A stretch of DNA of 17,624 nt from Actinobacteria bacterium UBA3120 (lineage in GTDB: Bacteria; Actinomycetota; Actinomycetes; S36-B12), in assembly GCA_002365735.1 (NCBI GenBank), contig DEZY01000149.1, positions 14,837 to 32,460 of the forward strand. The letters are read 5' to 3'. Below, piece by piece: positions 8,049 to 14,208 of this stretch. A program made the translations under genes and the position numbers. Positions within the stretch are counted from its first letter, which is position 1. Every line of letters starts with the position of its first letter. The notes under the pieces are model-generated. The model ran no database searches. It worked only from the letters and a program-made list of their open reading frames with translations, and had not been told where the DNA came from.

Positions 8049-8852
8049 ATGACTACCCAATCCCCCCAAAAATCCGAGCGATTCACCGGTCGGGTGGCCG
8101 TAGTTACCGGGGGGGCGGGCGGATTGGGAATGGCGATTGCGCGGGCTTACAGCTCCGAAGGTGGCCGGGTCGCGATTTTTGATGCCAACGCTGATGCCGT
8201 ATCGAGCGGGATCGCTTCTCTGCAGGAGGCTGGGGTCTCACCCCAAAATCTCTTGGGCCTGCATGTTGATGTGAGAGATTCCAGCACCGTGCACCAAGCG
8301 ATGTCCCAGGTCGCCGAAAATTTCGGTCGGATTGATTCACTGATTGCTGCGGCCGGCGGCAGTGTAGGTACACCCACGAAGCTGGAAGATATTACGCCAG
8401 AGGACCTCGACTTGGTTATCGACGTCAACATTAAAGGGACTTATCACTGCAGTGCCGCCATCGTTCCTTTCCTCAAAGCACAAGGTGGCGGTTCGATTGT
8501 TACCTTCAGCTCGATTGGCGGCAGGAGTACCAGTCCGGTAACAGGAATTCCCTATGCAGCGGCTAAAGCTGGGATTCTCGGATTGACCCGCAGATTAGCC
8601 CGGGAGGTGGGACCGGACAATATTCGGGTCAACGCAATTGCGCCGGGGTTATTCCTTACCGATCGACTCCAAGGAACATTTGACTCCATGAGCGAGCAGG
8701 ACCGCAATGAAGTCCTTGATTCTATTCCCCTGCACCGCATGCCCGATCTGCGCGAATGCGTTGATCCAGTTCTCTTTCTTGCCAGTGACGCAGCTTCCTA
8801 CATCACGGGAGTGGTTCTTGATGTTAACGGCGGAAGGTTCATGTCCGGCTGA
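8049..8852 (+). CDS. Short-chain dehydrogenase/reductase (SDR family)
   Basis: A 267-residue classical SDR that oxidises an alcohol or reduces a ketone with NAD(H) or NADP(H). It shows the Rossmann motif TGGAGGLG (20-27), an acidic residue at the end of beta-2 (FDAN, D45) favouring NAD(H), N127 in DVNIKG, and the catalytic Ser near 154-155 with Y169xxxK173. The usual NNAG motif reads AAAG (101-103 plus G), a tolerated variant. The start is the ATG at 8049, preceded by AAGGA (8037-8041) with 7-base spacing; the frame extends 28 codons upstream but that part lies in the promoter region and lacks SDR similarity. It is divergent from the fused flavoenzyme and probably acts in the same pathway, for example on an oxo/hydroxy cyclohexene carboxyl-CoA; that is inference. 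Its 3' end overlaps the convergent livM-like gene by 14 bp. Confidence 0.92.
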   Translation: MTTQSPQKSERFTGRVAVVTGGAGGLGMAIARAYSSEGGRVAIFDANADAVSSGIASLQEAGVSPQNLLGLHVDVRDSSTVHQAMSQVAENFGRIDSLIAAAGGSVGTPTKLEDITPEDLDLVIDVNIKGTYHCSAAIVPFLKAQGGGSIVTFSSIGGRSTSPVTGIPYAAAKAGILGLTRRLAREVGPDNIRVNAIAPGLFLTDRLQGTFDSMSEQDRNEVLDSIPLHRMPDLRECVDPVLFLASDAASYITGVVLDVNGGRFMSG

Positions 8853-9885
8853 GGAACGGGAGCCGAAATTCTTTTCCACCCGTTACGCCCCTGGGTCTCC
8901 AAATCAAAATAACCACCAAAGCAGCCGCGATTACCAGCCCTCGGACACCATTGGGCAGTGTGAATTCGATACTCCCCAGTGTGACTCCGCCTTCAAAGAC
9001 GAGAAGTAGCTGGCCAATTGCCGTGACCAGGATTGTTCCCACGACGGCGCCCCACACACTCGAAGCTCCACCAATCACCAGCATCGCCAGCGTTGTGAAA
9101 GTGAATCCTAGATAAAAATCCCTTGCGCTCACGGCACCGGCATGGTGGGCGTACATTGCACCGCTGAGCGCCGCGATTCCACCTGATGCGGTGAAGAAAA
9201 GTACCCGCAACCGCCAGATACTCGCACCTAAAGCGCGGGCTGCAAGTGCGTCTTCGCGCGTGGCACGCAACAATCTTCCTCGACGTGAAATGCCAATCAA
9301 GTACACAACAATCATGACCAAAACTGCAATCGCAATGGATTCGTCAATAAAACCAAACTTGGGAACTTGGGGCATCACCTGCGGACCTGGGCCGATTAAC
9401 TTCCAGTTGAACAATACGTTGTCTGCAACCATCAATACTGCGAAAGTTGCTATTCCCGCGGCCAAGCCACTGAGTCGCATCAAGAAAAGTCCAGTAATGA
9501 ATGCGAGGAACGCCCCAATTGCAACTGCAATGACCAGGCTGGGGTAGATCCCCATATTGATCATCTTTAGTGGCTCCCAGAGTTCGTCCAACACGTTTTC
9601 TTTGATCCGTACGGGCACTGTGAGAAGTCCTGTGGCAAATCCACCGACCATAGCGAAGGCAGCTTGTCCAAAAGACAAAACACCACTGTTACCGATGAGA
9701 ACTTGAAGGGCTAGCACCATGACAAGAAGTGCCAGAGTTCCTTCAGTGAGAAAAGCAAATGATGCCGACACTGAACTCGCGGCGTAGGCAACAATCACCA
9801 CGACGACAATCGGTCCGAGCAGTTGCTGCCACTGGAACCGGGTTACTCCCGGTAGTTGACTTGACTGCAGGAGATCGTTCGACAT
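8839..9885 (-). CDS. Branched-chain amino acid-type ABC transporter permease, LivM family
   Basis: A 348-residue integral membrane permease of the hydrophobic/aromatic/branched-chain amino acid (HAAT) ABC importer family. Many hydrophobic segments run from about residue 24 to 330. The family-typical GNSGVLSFGQAAFAMVGGFATG block lies near 65-86, and the cytoplasmic coupling loop with GRLLRATREDALAARALG near 202-219 contains the EAA-like contact site for the ATPases. The C-terminal IWRPRGVTGG is also typical of LivM. Its ATG shares one base with the stop of the upstream LivH-like gene (TAATG), so translation is coupled. It is the last gene of the transporter operon. The 3' end overlaps the convergent SDR gene by 14 bp and no terminator separates them. 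The substrate is likely an aromatic acid or amino acid from context, but cannot be read from the permease. Confidence 0.93.
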   Translation of the reverse strand: MSNDLLQSSQLPGVTRFQWQQLLGPIVVVVIVAYAASSVSASFAFLTEGTLALLVMVLALQVLIGNSGVLSFGQAAFAMVGGFATGLLTVPVRIKENVLDELWEPLKMINMGIYPSLVIAVAIGAFLAFITGLFLMRLSGLAAGIATFAVLMVADNVLFNWKLIGPGPQVMPQVPKFGFIDESIAIAVLVMIVVYLIGISRRGRLLRATREDALAARALGASIWRLRVLFFTASGGIAALSGAMYAHHAGAVSARDFYLGFTFTTLAMLVIGGASSVWGAVVGTILVTAIGQLLLVFEGGVTLGSIEFTLPNGVRGLVIAAALVVILIWRPRGVTGGKEFRLPFLSRT

Positions 9886-10757
9886 TACACACGCTCCTTG
9901 ACTGCTTTATTGGAAATTAAGCCGCCAGGCCTCACCAATAAAACGATGATGACCAAAATGAAAAGCCAGGTATATGTGTAAATTCGGTAGTTACCCAAGA
10001 ATGAGTTCAGCAGACTGATCGTCGTGCCCACAGCGAAGCCACCCAGTGCAGCTCCCTGCAGGCTTCCGAGCCCACCAATCACGGTCCCCACGAGGGCCAG
10101 GATCGTGATGTTCACACCAAATAGTGGGTCGACCGACCCACGTTGGGTCACCAAGACGAATGCAACCGCCGCCGCAAGGACACCACTAAATACAAATGCA
10201 GCGCCAATTACTCGGTTCGAACGGACACCGAGTAGCCGAGCTGTCTGAAAATCACTTGACGCAGCTCGAATTTGCAGGCCGAGAGTTGTTTTCTCGATAA
10301 AGAACCACATTCCACCAAGGAGCACCAGGGCAAGACCGATAGTCACCAAACTTCCGCGCGTGATCGTGGTGTCCCCAAACTCAATGACTCCAGTCATCCA
10401 CGGGGCGATCTGTCCCGAGAGTGGAAGCGCACCGAAAATGACTTCATAGAGGCGCTGAAGGAACACGCTTACTCCGAAGGAAGCAATGAGTAACACGGAG
10501 GGTTCGGCTAACCGTAATCTTTTGAAGACACTGAATTCCATCAGCAGAGCGAGGATGGCGGTTCCGGTTACGGCGATACTGATACTTATGGGTAAGCCCA
10601 AATCAATAGTTACTATTAATAGGTAGGCCCCGATCGCGATTAGCTCACCGTGTGCAAAGTTTACCAACCGCATGACACCAAAAACCAATCCAATTCCGAG
10701 TGCGGCTAATCCGTACAGTCCGCCGTAACTGAGTGCATCGAGGATTGTCTGAATCAT
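9885..10757 (-). CDS. Branched-chain amino acid-type ABC transporter permease, LivH family
   Basis: A 290-residue polytopic inner-membrane permease, partner of the LivM-like protein. The N-terminus carries the LivH signature YGGLYGLAALGIGLVFGVMRLVNFAHGE (residues about 11-38; LVNFAHG is the hallmark). The coupling loop TTLGLQIRAASSDFQTARLLGV lies near 157-178, and the GTVIGGLGSLQGAALGG block near 230-246 is conserved in the family. The C-terminus ends in LLVRPGGL. The length is normal. The ATG overlaps the stop of the LivF-like gene by four bases (ATGA), and the stop overlaps the next start by one base, the tight packing expected of a stoichiometric membrane complex. Confidence 0.94.
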   Translation of the reverse strand: MIQTILDALSYGGLYGLAALGIGLVFGVMRLVNFAHGELIAIGAYLLIVTIDLGLPISISIAVTGTAILALLMEFSVFKRLRLAEPSVLLIASFGVSVFLQRLYEVIFGALPLSGQIAPWMTGVIEFGDTTITRGSLVTIGLALVLLGGMWFFIEKTTLGLQIRAASSDFQTARLLGVRSNRVIGAAFVFSGVLAAAVAFVLVTQRGSVDPLFGVNITILALVGTVIGGLGSLQGAALGGFAVGTTISLLNSFLGNYRIYTYTWLFILVIIVLLVRPGGLISNKAVKERV

Positions 10758-11479
10758 TCGAGGTCCTCTCCGGTACCGAAATATGCTGCTGCAAGCCTTG
10801 CTTCATCTTGAGCGTCTTCGCGTAAAAGTGTTGCCCGCACGTGACCCTCACGGATGACGAGTGTGCGAGCGGCAATACTCATGACTAGGTGGGCGCGTTG
10901 CTCGACCACAATAATTGCTGTCCCTTGGTCTTGAATTCGATTTAGCACACCGAATACATCTTGAATAACGGTCGGCGACAAGCCAAGACTCGGTTCATCT
11001 AGCATGAGGAGTTTTGGTTCGGAGACCAGTGCGCGGGCAATGGCGAGTTGTTGTTGTTGGCCACCGCTGAGCAATCCTGCCTGATGGTTTCGATGGGTGA
11101 TAAGAACCGGAAACAAATCAATTACTTCCTCGATTGCCTTCTGGGCTCCAGATTTTTCTCGCCGACCGGTGAGCCCTAAACGAAGGTTTTCATTGACGGT
11201 GAGGTCCGTGAAAATCGCGCGCCCCTCGGGCACTAGGGCCAGCCCTAATCGAACAATGTCTTCTGGGTTCTTGCTGCGAATCGATTCGCCCCCGAATTCA
11301 ATAGTTCCGTGGGATGCTTTCACAGCCCCCGCGATCGCACCGAGGAACGTTGATTTGCCTGCACCATTGGGTCCAACGATTCCTACGAGCTCACCTGGTT
11401 CGACCTTAATGTGTCCATTGAAAAGAACTTGAACTTTGCCGTAGCCAGCCTGAAGGTCTTCAACATTAAGCAGGCTCAT
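10754..11479 (-). CDS. ABC transporter ATP-binding protein, LivF family
   Basis: A 241-residue cytoplasmic ATPase that drives the LivHM-type permease pair. It has a complete set of ABC motifs: Walker A GPNGAGKST (36-44), the signature LSGGQQQQLAIARAL near 137-151, Walker B LLMLDEPSLGLSP near 157-169, and VVEQ in the switch region (the usual H-loop position reads Q in the LivF family). 'VPEGRAIFTDLTVNENL' near 98-114 is a LivF hallmark. The length is typical. The ATG overlaps the stop of the LivG-like gene by four bases, and the stop overlaps the LivH-like start by four bases. The ORF is intact and should be functional. Confidence 0.94.
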   Translation of the reverse strand: MSLLNVEDLQAGYGKVQVLFNGHIKVEPGELVGIVGPNGAGKSTFLGAIAGAVKASHGTIEFGGESIRSKNPEDIVRLGLALVPEGRAIFTDLTVNENLRLGLTGRREKSGAQKAIEEVIDLFPVLITHRNHQAGLLSGGQQQQLAIARALVSEPKLLMLDEPSLGLSPTVIQDVFGVLNRIQDQGTAIIVVEQRAHLVMSIAARTLVIREGHVRATLLREDAQDEARLAAAYFGTGEDLE

Positions 11480-12222
11480 GCGCGGCCACCGTGCAAGCCC
11501 ATGGTGGCGTCACCTAGGTAAGCGGTCAAGACTCCTTCGTCGATTAATGCATCATGCGGTGTTCCTTCAAAAAGCATTTCACCTGATGCTAGAACAAATA
11601 CCCGGGTGCACGCATCAGCAACCAAGCCAACATTGTGTTCGATCAACAGCATCCCGCAACCAGATTCAACGCGAATACTTTCAAGAGCTGCGAGAAGGAC
11701 GGGGGTTTCGTGGTCATTCAGCCCGGCAGCTGGCTCATCCATGATCAAGTAATCAGGGTCGGCTGTCAGTGCACGTGCCAGACCCACGAGGCGAGAAAGC
11801 CCGTGGGAGAGCCCGCCAGCAGGTTCACTCGTGACATCACCCAATCCCAGTAATTCAATAGCGTCAAGTGCCCGGCGGTTCGCCTTTTTCGTAGATTCAC
11901 CGACACCAATTCCCCCCAGCACAATATTTTCGGCTACAGAGAGTTCGGGAAAGAGTCGGCCGGATTGAAAAGTGCGTGCTAAGCCTGCGTGTGTACGCGC
12001 TTCAGGTGTGAGTCCATCAAGGCTGCGGCTATCCATGGAAACTGTTCCCGAATTTTGCGATTCGTACCCGGCAATAATATTGACCAGTGTGGTTTTTCCA
12101 GCACCATTGGGACCAAGAAGTCCCACTATTTCACCCTTGTTTACGGTGACGCTTACGTCTTCGAGCACTTGGATTGCTCCAAAAGACTTGACGATCGACA
12201 CAGCTTCAAGAATCTGTGTCAC
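11476..12222 (-). CDS. ABC transporter ATP-binding protein, LivG family, with divergent signature motif
   Basis: A 248-residue ATPase, second nucleotide-binding subunit of the importer. Walker A GPNGAGKTT is at 37-45, LARTFQSGRLFPELSVAENI near 81-100 is the LivG-type Q-loop region, Walker B YLIMDEPAAGLN is at 158-169, and the H-loop histidine is H196 in LLIEHNVG. The ABC signature, normally LSGGQ or the LivG variant PYGQQR, reads LSHGLSR (138-144), keeping the second glycine but losing the QQ pair. The start is GTG at 12222, chosen because AGGAG (12229-12233) lies 6 bases upstream and MTQILE immediately precedes the first beta strand. It is the first gene after the intercistronic hairpin and overlaps the LivF-like start by four bases. 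The family is clear; whether the altered signature lowers ATPase activity is unknown. Confidence 0.92.
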   Translation of the reverse strand: MTQILEAVSIVKSFGAIQVLEDVSVTVNKGEIVGLLGPNGAGKTTLVNIIAGYESQNSGTVSMDSRSLDGLTPEARTHAGLARTFQSGRLFPELSVAENIVLGGIGVGESTKKANRRALDAIELLGLGDVTSEPAGGLSHGLSRLVGLARALTADPDYLIMDEPAAGLNDHETPVLLAALESIRVESGCGMLLIEHNVGLVADACTRVFVLASGEMLFEGTPHDALIDEGVLTAYLGDATMGLHGGRA

Positions 12223-12288
12223 AAATATCTCCTGATAATTATTGATTAGAAATTAATTTTTCCAATGACTACGGTACCAAATTGTGTA

Positions 12289-12327
12289 GCGGGTTGACGG
12301 AGCCTATTTCAGACTCCATCAACCCGC
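12289..12327 (-). terminator. Intercistronic hairpin between binding-protein and LivG-like genes (attenuator or mRNA stabiliser)
   Basis: On the minus strand GCGGGTTGA (12327-12319) pairs with TCAACCCGC (12297-12289). Inside, a T:G wobble and GGAG/CTCC extend the stem to about 14-16 bp, closing on a TGAAATA-like loop. It starts 8 bases after the binding-protein stop. No T-tract follows (the next bases are TACACAATT), so it is more likely a partial terminator or a 3' stabiliser that keeps binding-protein mRNA in excess. Confidence 0.65.
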
Positions 12328-12335
12328 CCGTGTAA

Positions 12336-13607
12336 CTAGTTGAGAATTGGCTGCTCTGCAGCGCGGTACTCAATGAATGAGTGGGCTCCGTCTTGCACCT
12401 GCATGACCGCCATCGGACGAGTCACGTTAACGTGCAATTCGGGTGAGAAGCTCGTTGGTCCAGCAGTCAGATCAACGTTGTCAAATGCTTCCAATGCTGC
12501 TGCCAGATCGGCACCATTAGTGGAACCGGCCTGCTCAGCTGCGAGTGCGAATGCTTCAATGCTTGAAGCTCCCGTGACTAGTCCACTCGTTGCTGCGTCA
12601 CTGCCAGTGAGATCCTTATAAGCCGCCAATAGTTCGGCGACCTTTGGATTGGGATCATCACCGAATACGGATGCATATGTCACGAAGTAGAAATCAGACA
12701 GATCCGGAACGGCTCCGAGCCAGAAAGCACCATCCATGCCGAAACCGGACACGACTGGTGTTTCAACGCCACCTGCGCGAAGTGCTGCTGCTGCTTCAGC
12801 GCCGCCACCAGGATAGGAGCACAGTGCGACAACATCAGGATTTGAGTCCTTGATTTCCTTGACCTGCGCGGTCACAGGTGCTGCAAGTGAACCTTCGGGT
12901 GTTTGACTGAATTCAGGTGCCGACACGATTTCGCCGCCCAGTTGGGTCCAGCGCTCTTCAAATACTTTGCACTGGTTCTGCGTGTACTTGATTGACATGT
13001 CTTTAAATAGTGATGCCTTTGGACCGAATTCTGCAAATGCCCATTCGGCCATGATTGCGGCTTCACCCGGAACAGCTGACCCGAGCGAGAAACCAAGTGT
13101 CAATCCGGCATCAGGTCCCATGATCGTGTCACCGACGCAGGGAGCGATAACCAAGACGCCAGCGTCTTGAGCAACCTGGGAGGCTTTAGCGTTGATGTCG
13201 TAGTCGCAGGTCACGAGTAGTAGTTGTGCGCCCTGATCAATCAGATCCGTGGCGATTTGTGCCCCTTTGTCGGGGTCTGTCTCACCATCAACCTCAATGA
13301 GTTCTAGTTGACAGCCAAGAACGCCGCCTGCGGCATTGGTCGCATCAATTGCAATGCGCGCAGTGTCGAGCGCCGGTACGTCAAACGGTGACATAAAACC
13401 GGTTTGGGCCATGGCAGACCCGACCAAAATGGGCTCGGTGCATTCTTCAGCAACTTCTTCAGCTGAAGTTTCTTCAGCTGCTGTTTCTGCAGCTGTTGTC
13501 TCTGCCGTGGTTTCCTCTGCAGAGTCTGTGGTTGAGGCACAGCCAGCGAGCACAAGGCTCAGGCTTGCCGCGACCGCGAGGATTCCCGCGGCTCTTCTAT
13601 TCTTCAT
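12336..13607 (-). CDS. ABC transporter substrate-binding lipoprotein (Leu/Ile/Val-binding, periplasmic-binding type 1 family)
   Basis: A 423-residue extracytoplasmic receptor for the LivGFHM-like importer. Residues 1-22 are a lipoprotein signal: basic MKNRR, a hydrophobic core, then LAGC with the lipidated cysteine at 23. Residues about 24-56 form a Thr/Ala/Glu-rich spacer that tethers the domain to the membrane. From about 58 on comes the type-1 binding fold: ILVGSAMAQTG at the ligand-facing start, AIDATNAAGGVLGCQLELIEVDGETDPDKGAQIATDLI near 87-124, and LVTCDYDINAKASQVAQDAGVLVIAPCVGD as the first-lobe core. It heads the operon, with AGGGAG (13613-13618) 5 bases before the ATG and a candidate promoter upstream. 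An aromatic or amino-acid ligand is inferred from neighbours only. Confidence 0.93.
   Translation of the reverse strand: MKNRRAAGILAVAASLSLVLAGCASTTDSAEETTAETTAAETAAEETSAEEVAEECTEPILVGSAMAQTGFMSPFDVPALDTARIAIDATNAAGGVLGCQLELIEVDGETDPDKGAQIATDLIDQGAQLLLVTCDYDINAKASQVAQDAGVLVIAPCVGDTIMGPDAGLTLGFSLGSAVPGEAAIMAEWAFAEFGPKASLFKDMSIKYTQNQCKVFEERWTQLGGEIVSAPEFSQTPEGSLAAPVTAQVKEIKDSNPDVVALCSYPGGGAEAAAALRAGGVETPVVSGFGMDGAFWLGAVPDLSDFYFVTYASVFGDDPNPKVAELLAAYKDLTGSDAATSGLVTGASSIEAFALAAEQAGSTNGADLAAALEAFDNVDLTAGPTSFSPELHVNVTRPMAVMQVQDGAHSFIEYRAAEQPILN
13440..13527 (-). repeat. Low-complexity Thr/Ala/Glu-coding tract in the lipoprotein linker
   Basis: CTTCAGC-, GCAGCTG- and TTTC-like short units recur irregularly here and encode alternating runs of Thr, Ala, Ser and Glu (TTAE, TAAE, TSAEE) directly after the lipidated cysteine. 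Imperfect tandem repetition of this kind tends to vary in length between strains. It codes for a flexible acidic tether and is not a separate element. Confidence 0.6.
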
Positions 13608-13650
13608 CTGTTCTCCCTAGGTGTCGGTCAAGTTAACTGTTGTGTCCCTA

Positions 13651-13688
13651 TTTATGCCACAATTCTGTCGTACGTCAACAAAACGACA
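13651..13688 (-). promoter_or_regulatory. Candidate promoter and operator of the transporter operon
   Basis: On the minus strand TTGACG (13678-13673) is a good -35 and CATAAA (13656-13651) a moderate -10 at 16-base spacing, about 45 bases before the start codon. The inverted repeat TGTCGT-N11-ACGACA (13666-13671 and 13683-13688) brackets the -35 box, the position expected for a repressor operator. The rest of the 130-bp gap 13608-13737 holds no gene. Confidence 0.5.
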
Positions 13689-13737
13689 TGAATTGATGCC
13701 ATATTGTCACCTAATTCGACGCCGATTGCGGGCTTTT

Positions 13738-14154
13738 TCAGGTTTTTGCCACAAAAGACCGGGCAACCGCTTCCGGCCAAGGCTGTGAACCGCCATGGGA
13801 GTTGGGGGAATGAACGGCGGTGTGTCGCCCTTCAATACAGACGCCCCCCTCCAGATTTTCCACCACAAAAGCAAAAGACACCGAAGATCGACCCACTGAA
13901 ATCACACCCACCGTGACATTTACTTCCTGGTTGAACCAAATCCGTTCGCGGTAATCCACCTCGACGTGCACCCGGGGGATTGCACCCGTCAACTCTGTGG
14001 GGAGCCCAATCGAACGTCGAAGTTCATGCTCGACTTCCTCTAACCATCGCAGAGCGACCGAGAAGTGGTTATGGCCAGCCGCATCCGTATCCGCCCATTC
14101 CAACCGTTTAAGCACAGTTACCGACGCCCCGGTGATCTCCGTTTTGACAGACAT
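13738..14154 (-). CDS. Acyl-CoA thioesterase, 4-hydroxybenzoyl-CoA thioesterase-like hotdog fold
   Basis: A 138-residue protein, the normal length of a single-hotdog thioesterase. The family signature is at 19-32: EWADTDAAGHNHFS, the DxDxxGHxxxS pattern in which the second aspartate is the catalytic candidate, followed by a helix LRWLEEVEHELRRSIG (35-50) with acidic residues near 39-42. The beta strands VHVEVDYRERIWFNQEVNVTVGV and SVSFAFVVEN complete the fold. It hydrolyses an acyl- or aroyl-CoA to free acid and CoA in the cytoplasm. It sits between sbcC and the importer on the same strand. By context it could release a CoA-bound ring intermediate, such as gentisyl-CoA if the flavoenzyme makes it, or simply recover CoA. 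No strong Shine-Dalgarno is visible before the ATG. The start is plausible but not certain. Confidence 0.85.
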   Translation of the reverse strand: MSVKTEITGASVTVLKRLEWADTDAAGHNHFSVALRWLEEVEHELRRSIGLPTELTGAIPRVHVEVDYRERIWFNQEVNVTVGVISVGRSSVSFAFVVENLEGGVCIEGRHTAVHSPNSHGGSQPWPEAVARSFVAKT

Positions 14155-14208
14155 GCCCGCAGAGTAGCAACAGTTAACCGTGTTAAGTGAGTCGAAAGAC
14201 GCTAACGA

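Noticed and set aside
7916..8086. N-terminal extension of the fused flavoenzyme (57 extra codons from an ATG at 8086)
   Set aside because: It would run across the divergent promoter and into the SDR gene, and would place the FAD motif after residue 60, whereas the family starts with it. The GTG at 7915 has a good GAGGGA site.
9191..9547. 118-codon frame antisense to the livM-like gene
   Set aside because: It lies wholly inside a clear permease gene on the other strand. Its Lys/Arg/Ala-rich composition is what the complement of hydrophobic codons yields.
13440..13527. CRISPR-like or minisatellite array
   Set aside because: The repeats are short, irregular and in frame with a Thr/Ala/Glu lipoprotein linker; there are no regular spacers.
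14181..14205. Possible hairpin after sbcC (GTTA...GTC-GAAA-GAC...TAAC)
   Set aside because: Only short discontinuous pairs, with unmatched bases in the stem and no T-tract on either strand; too weak to call a terminator.
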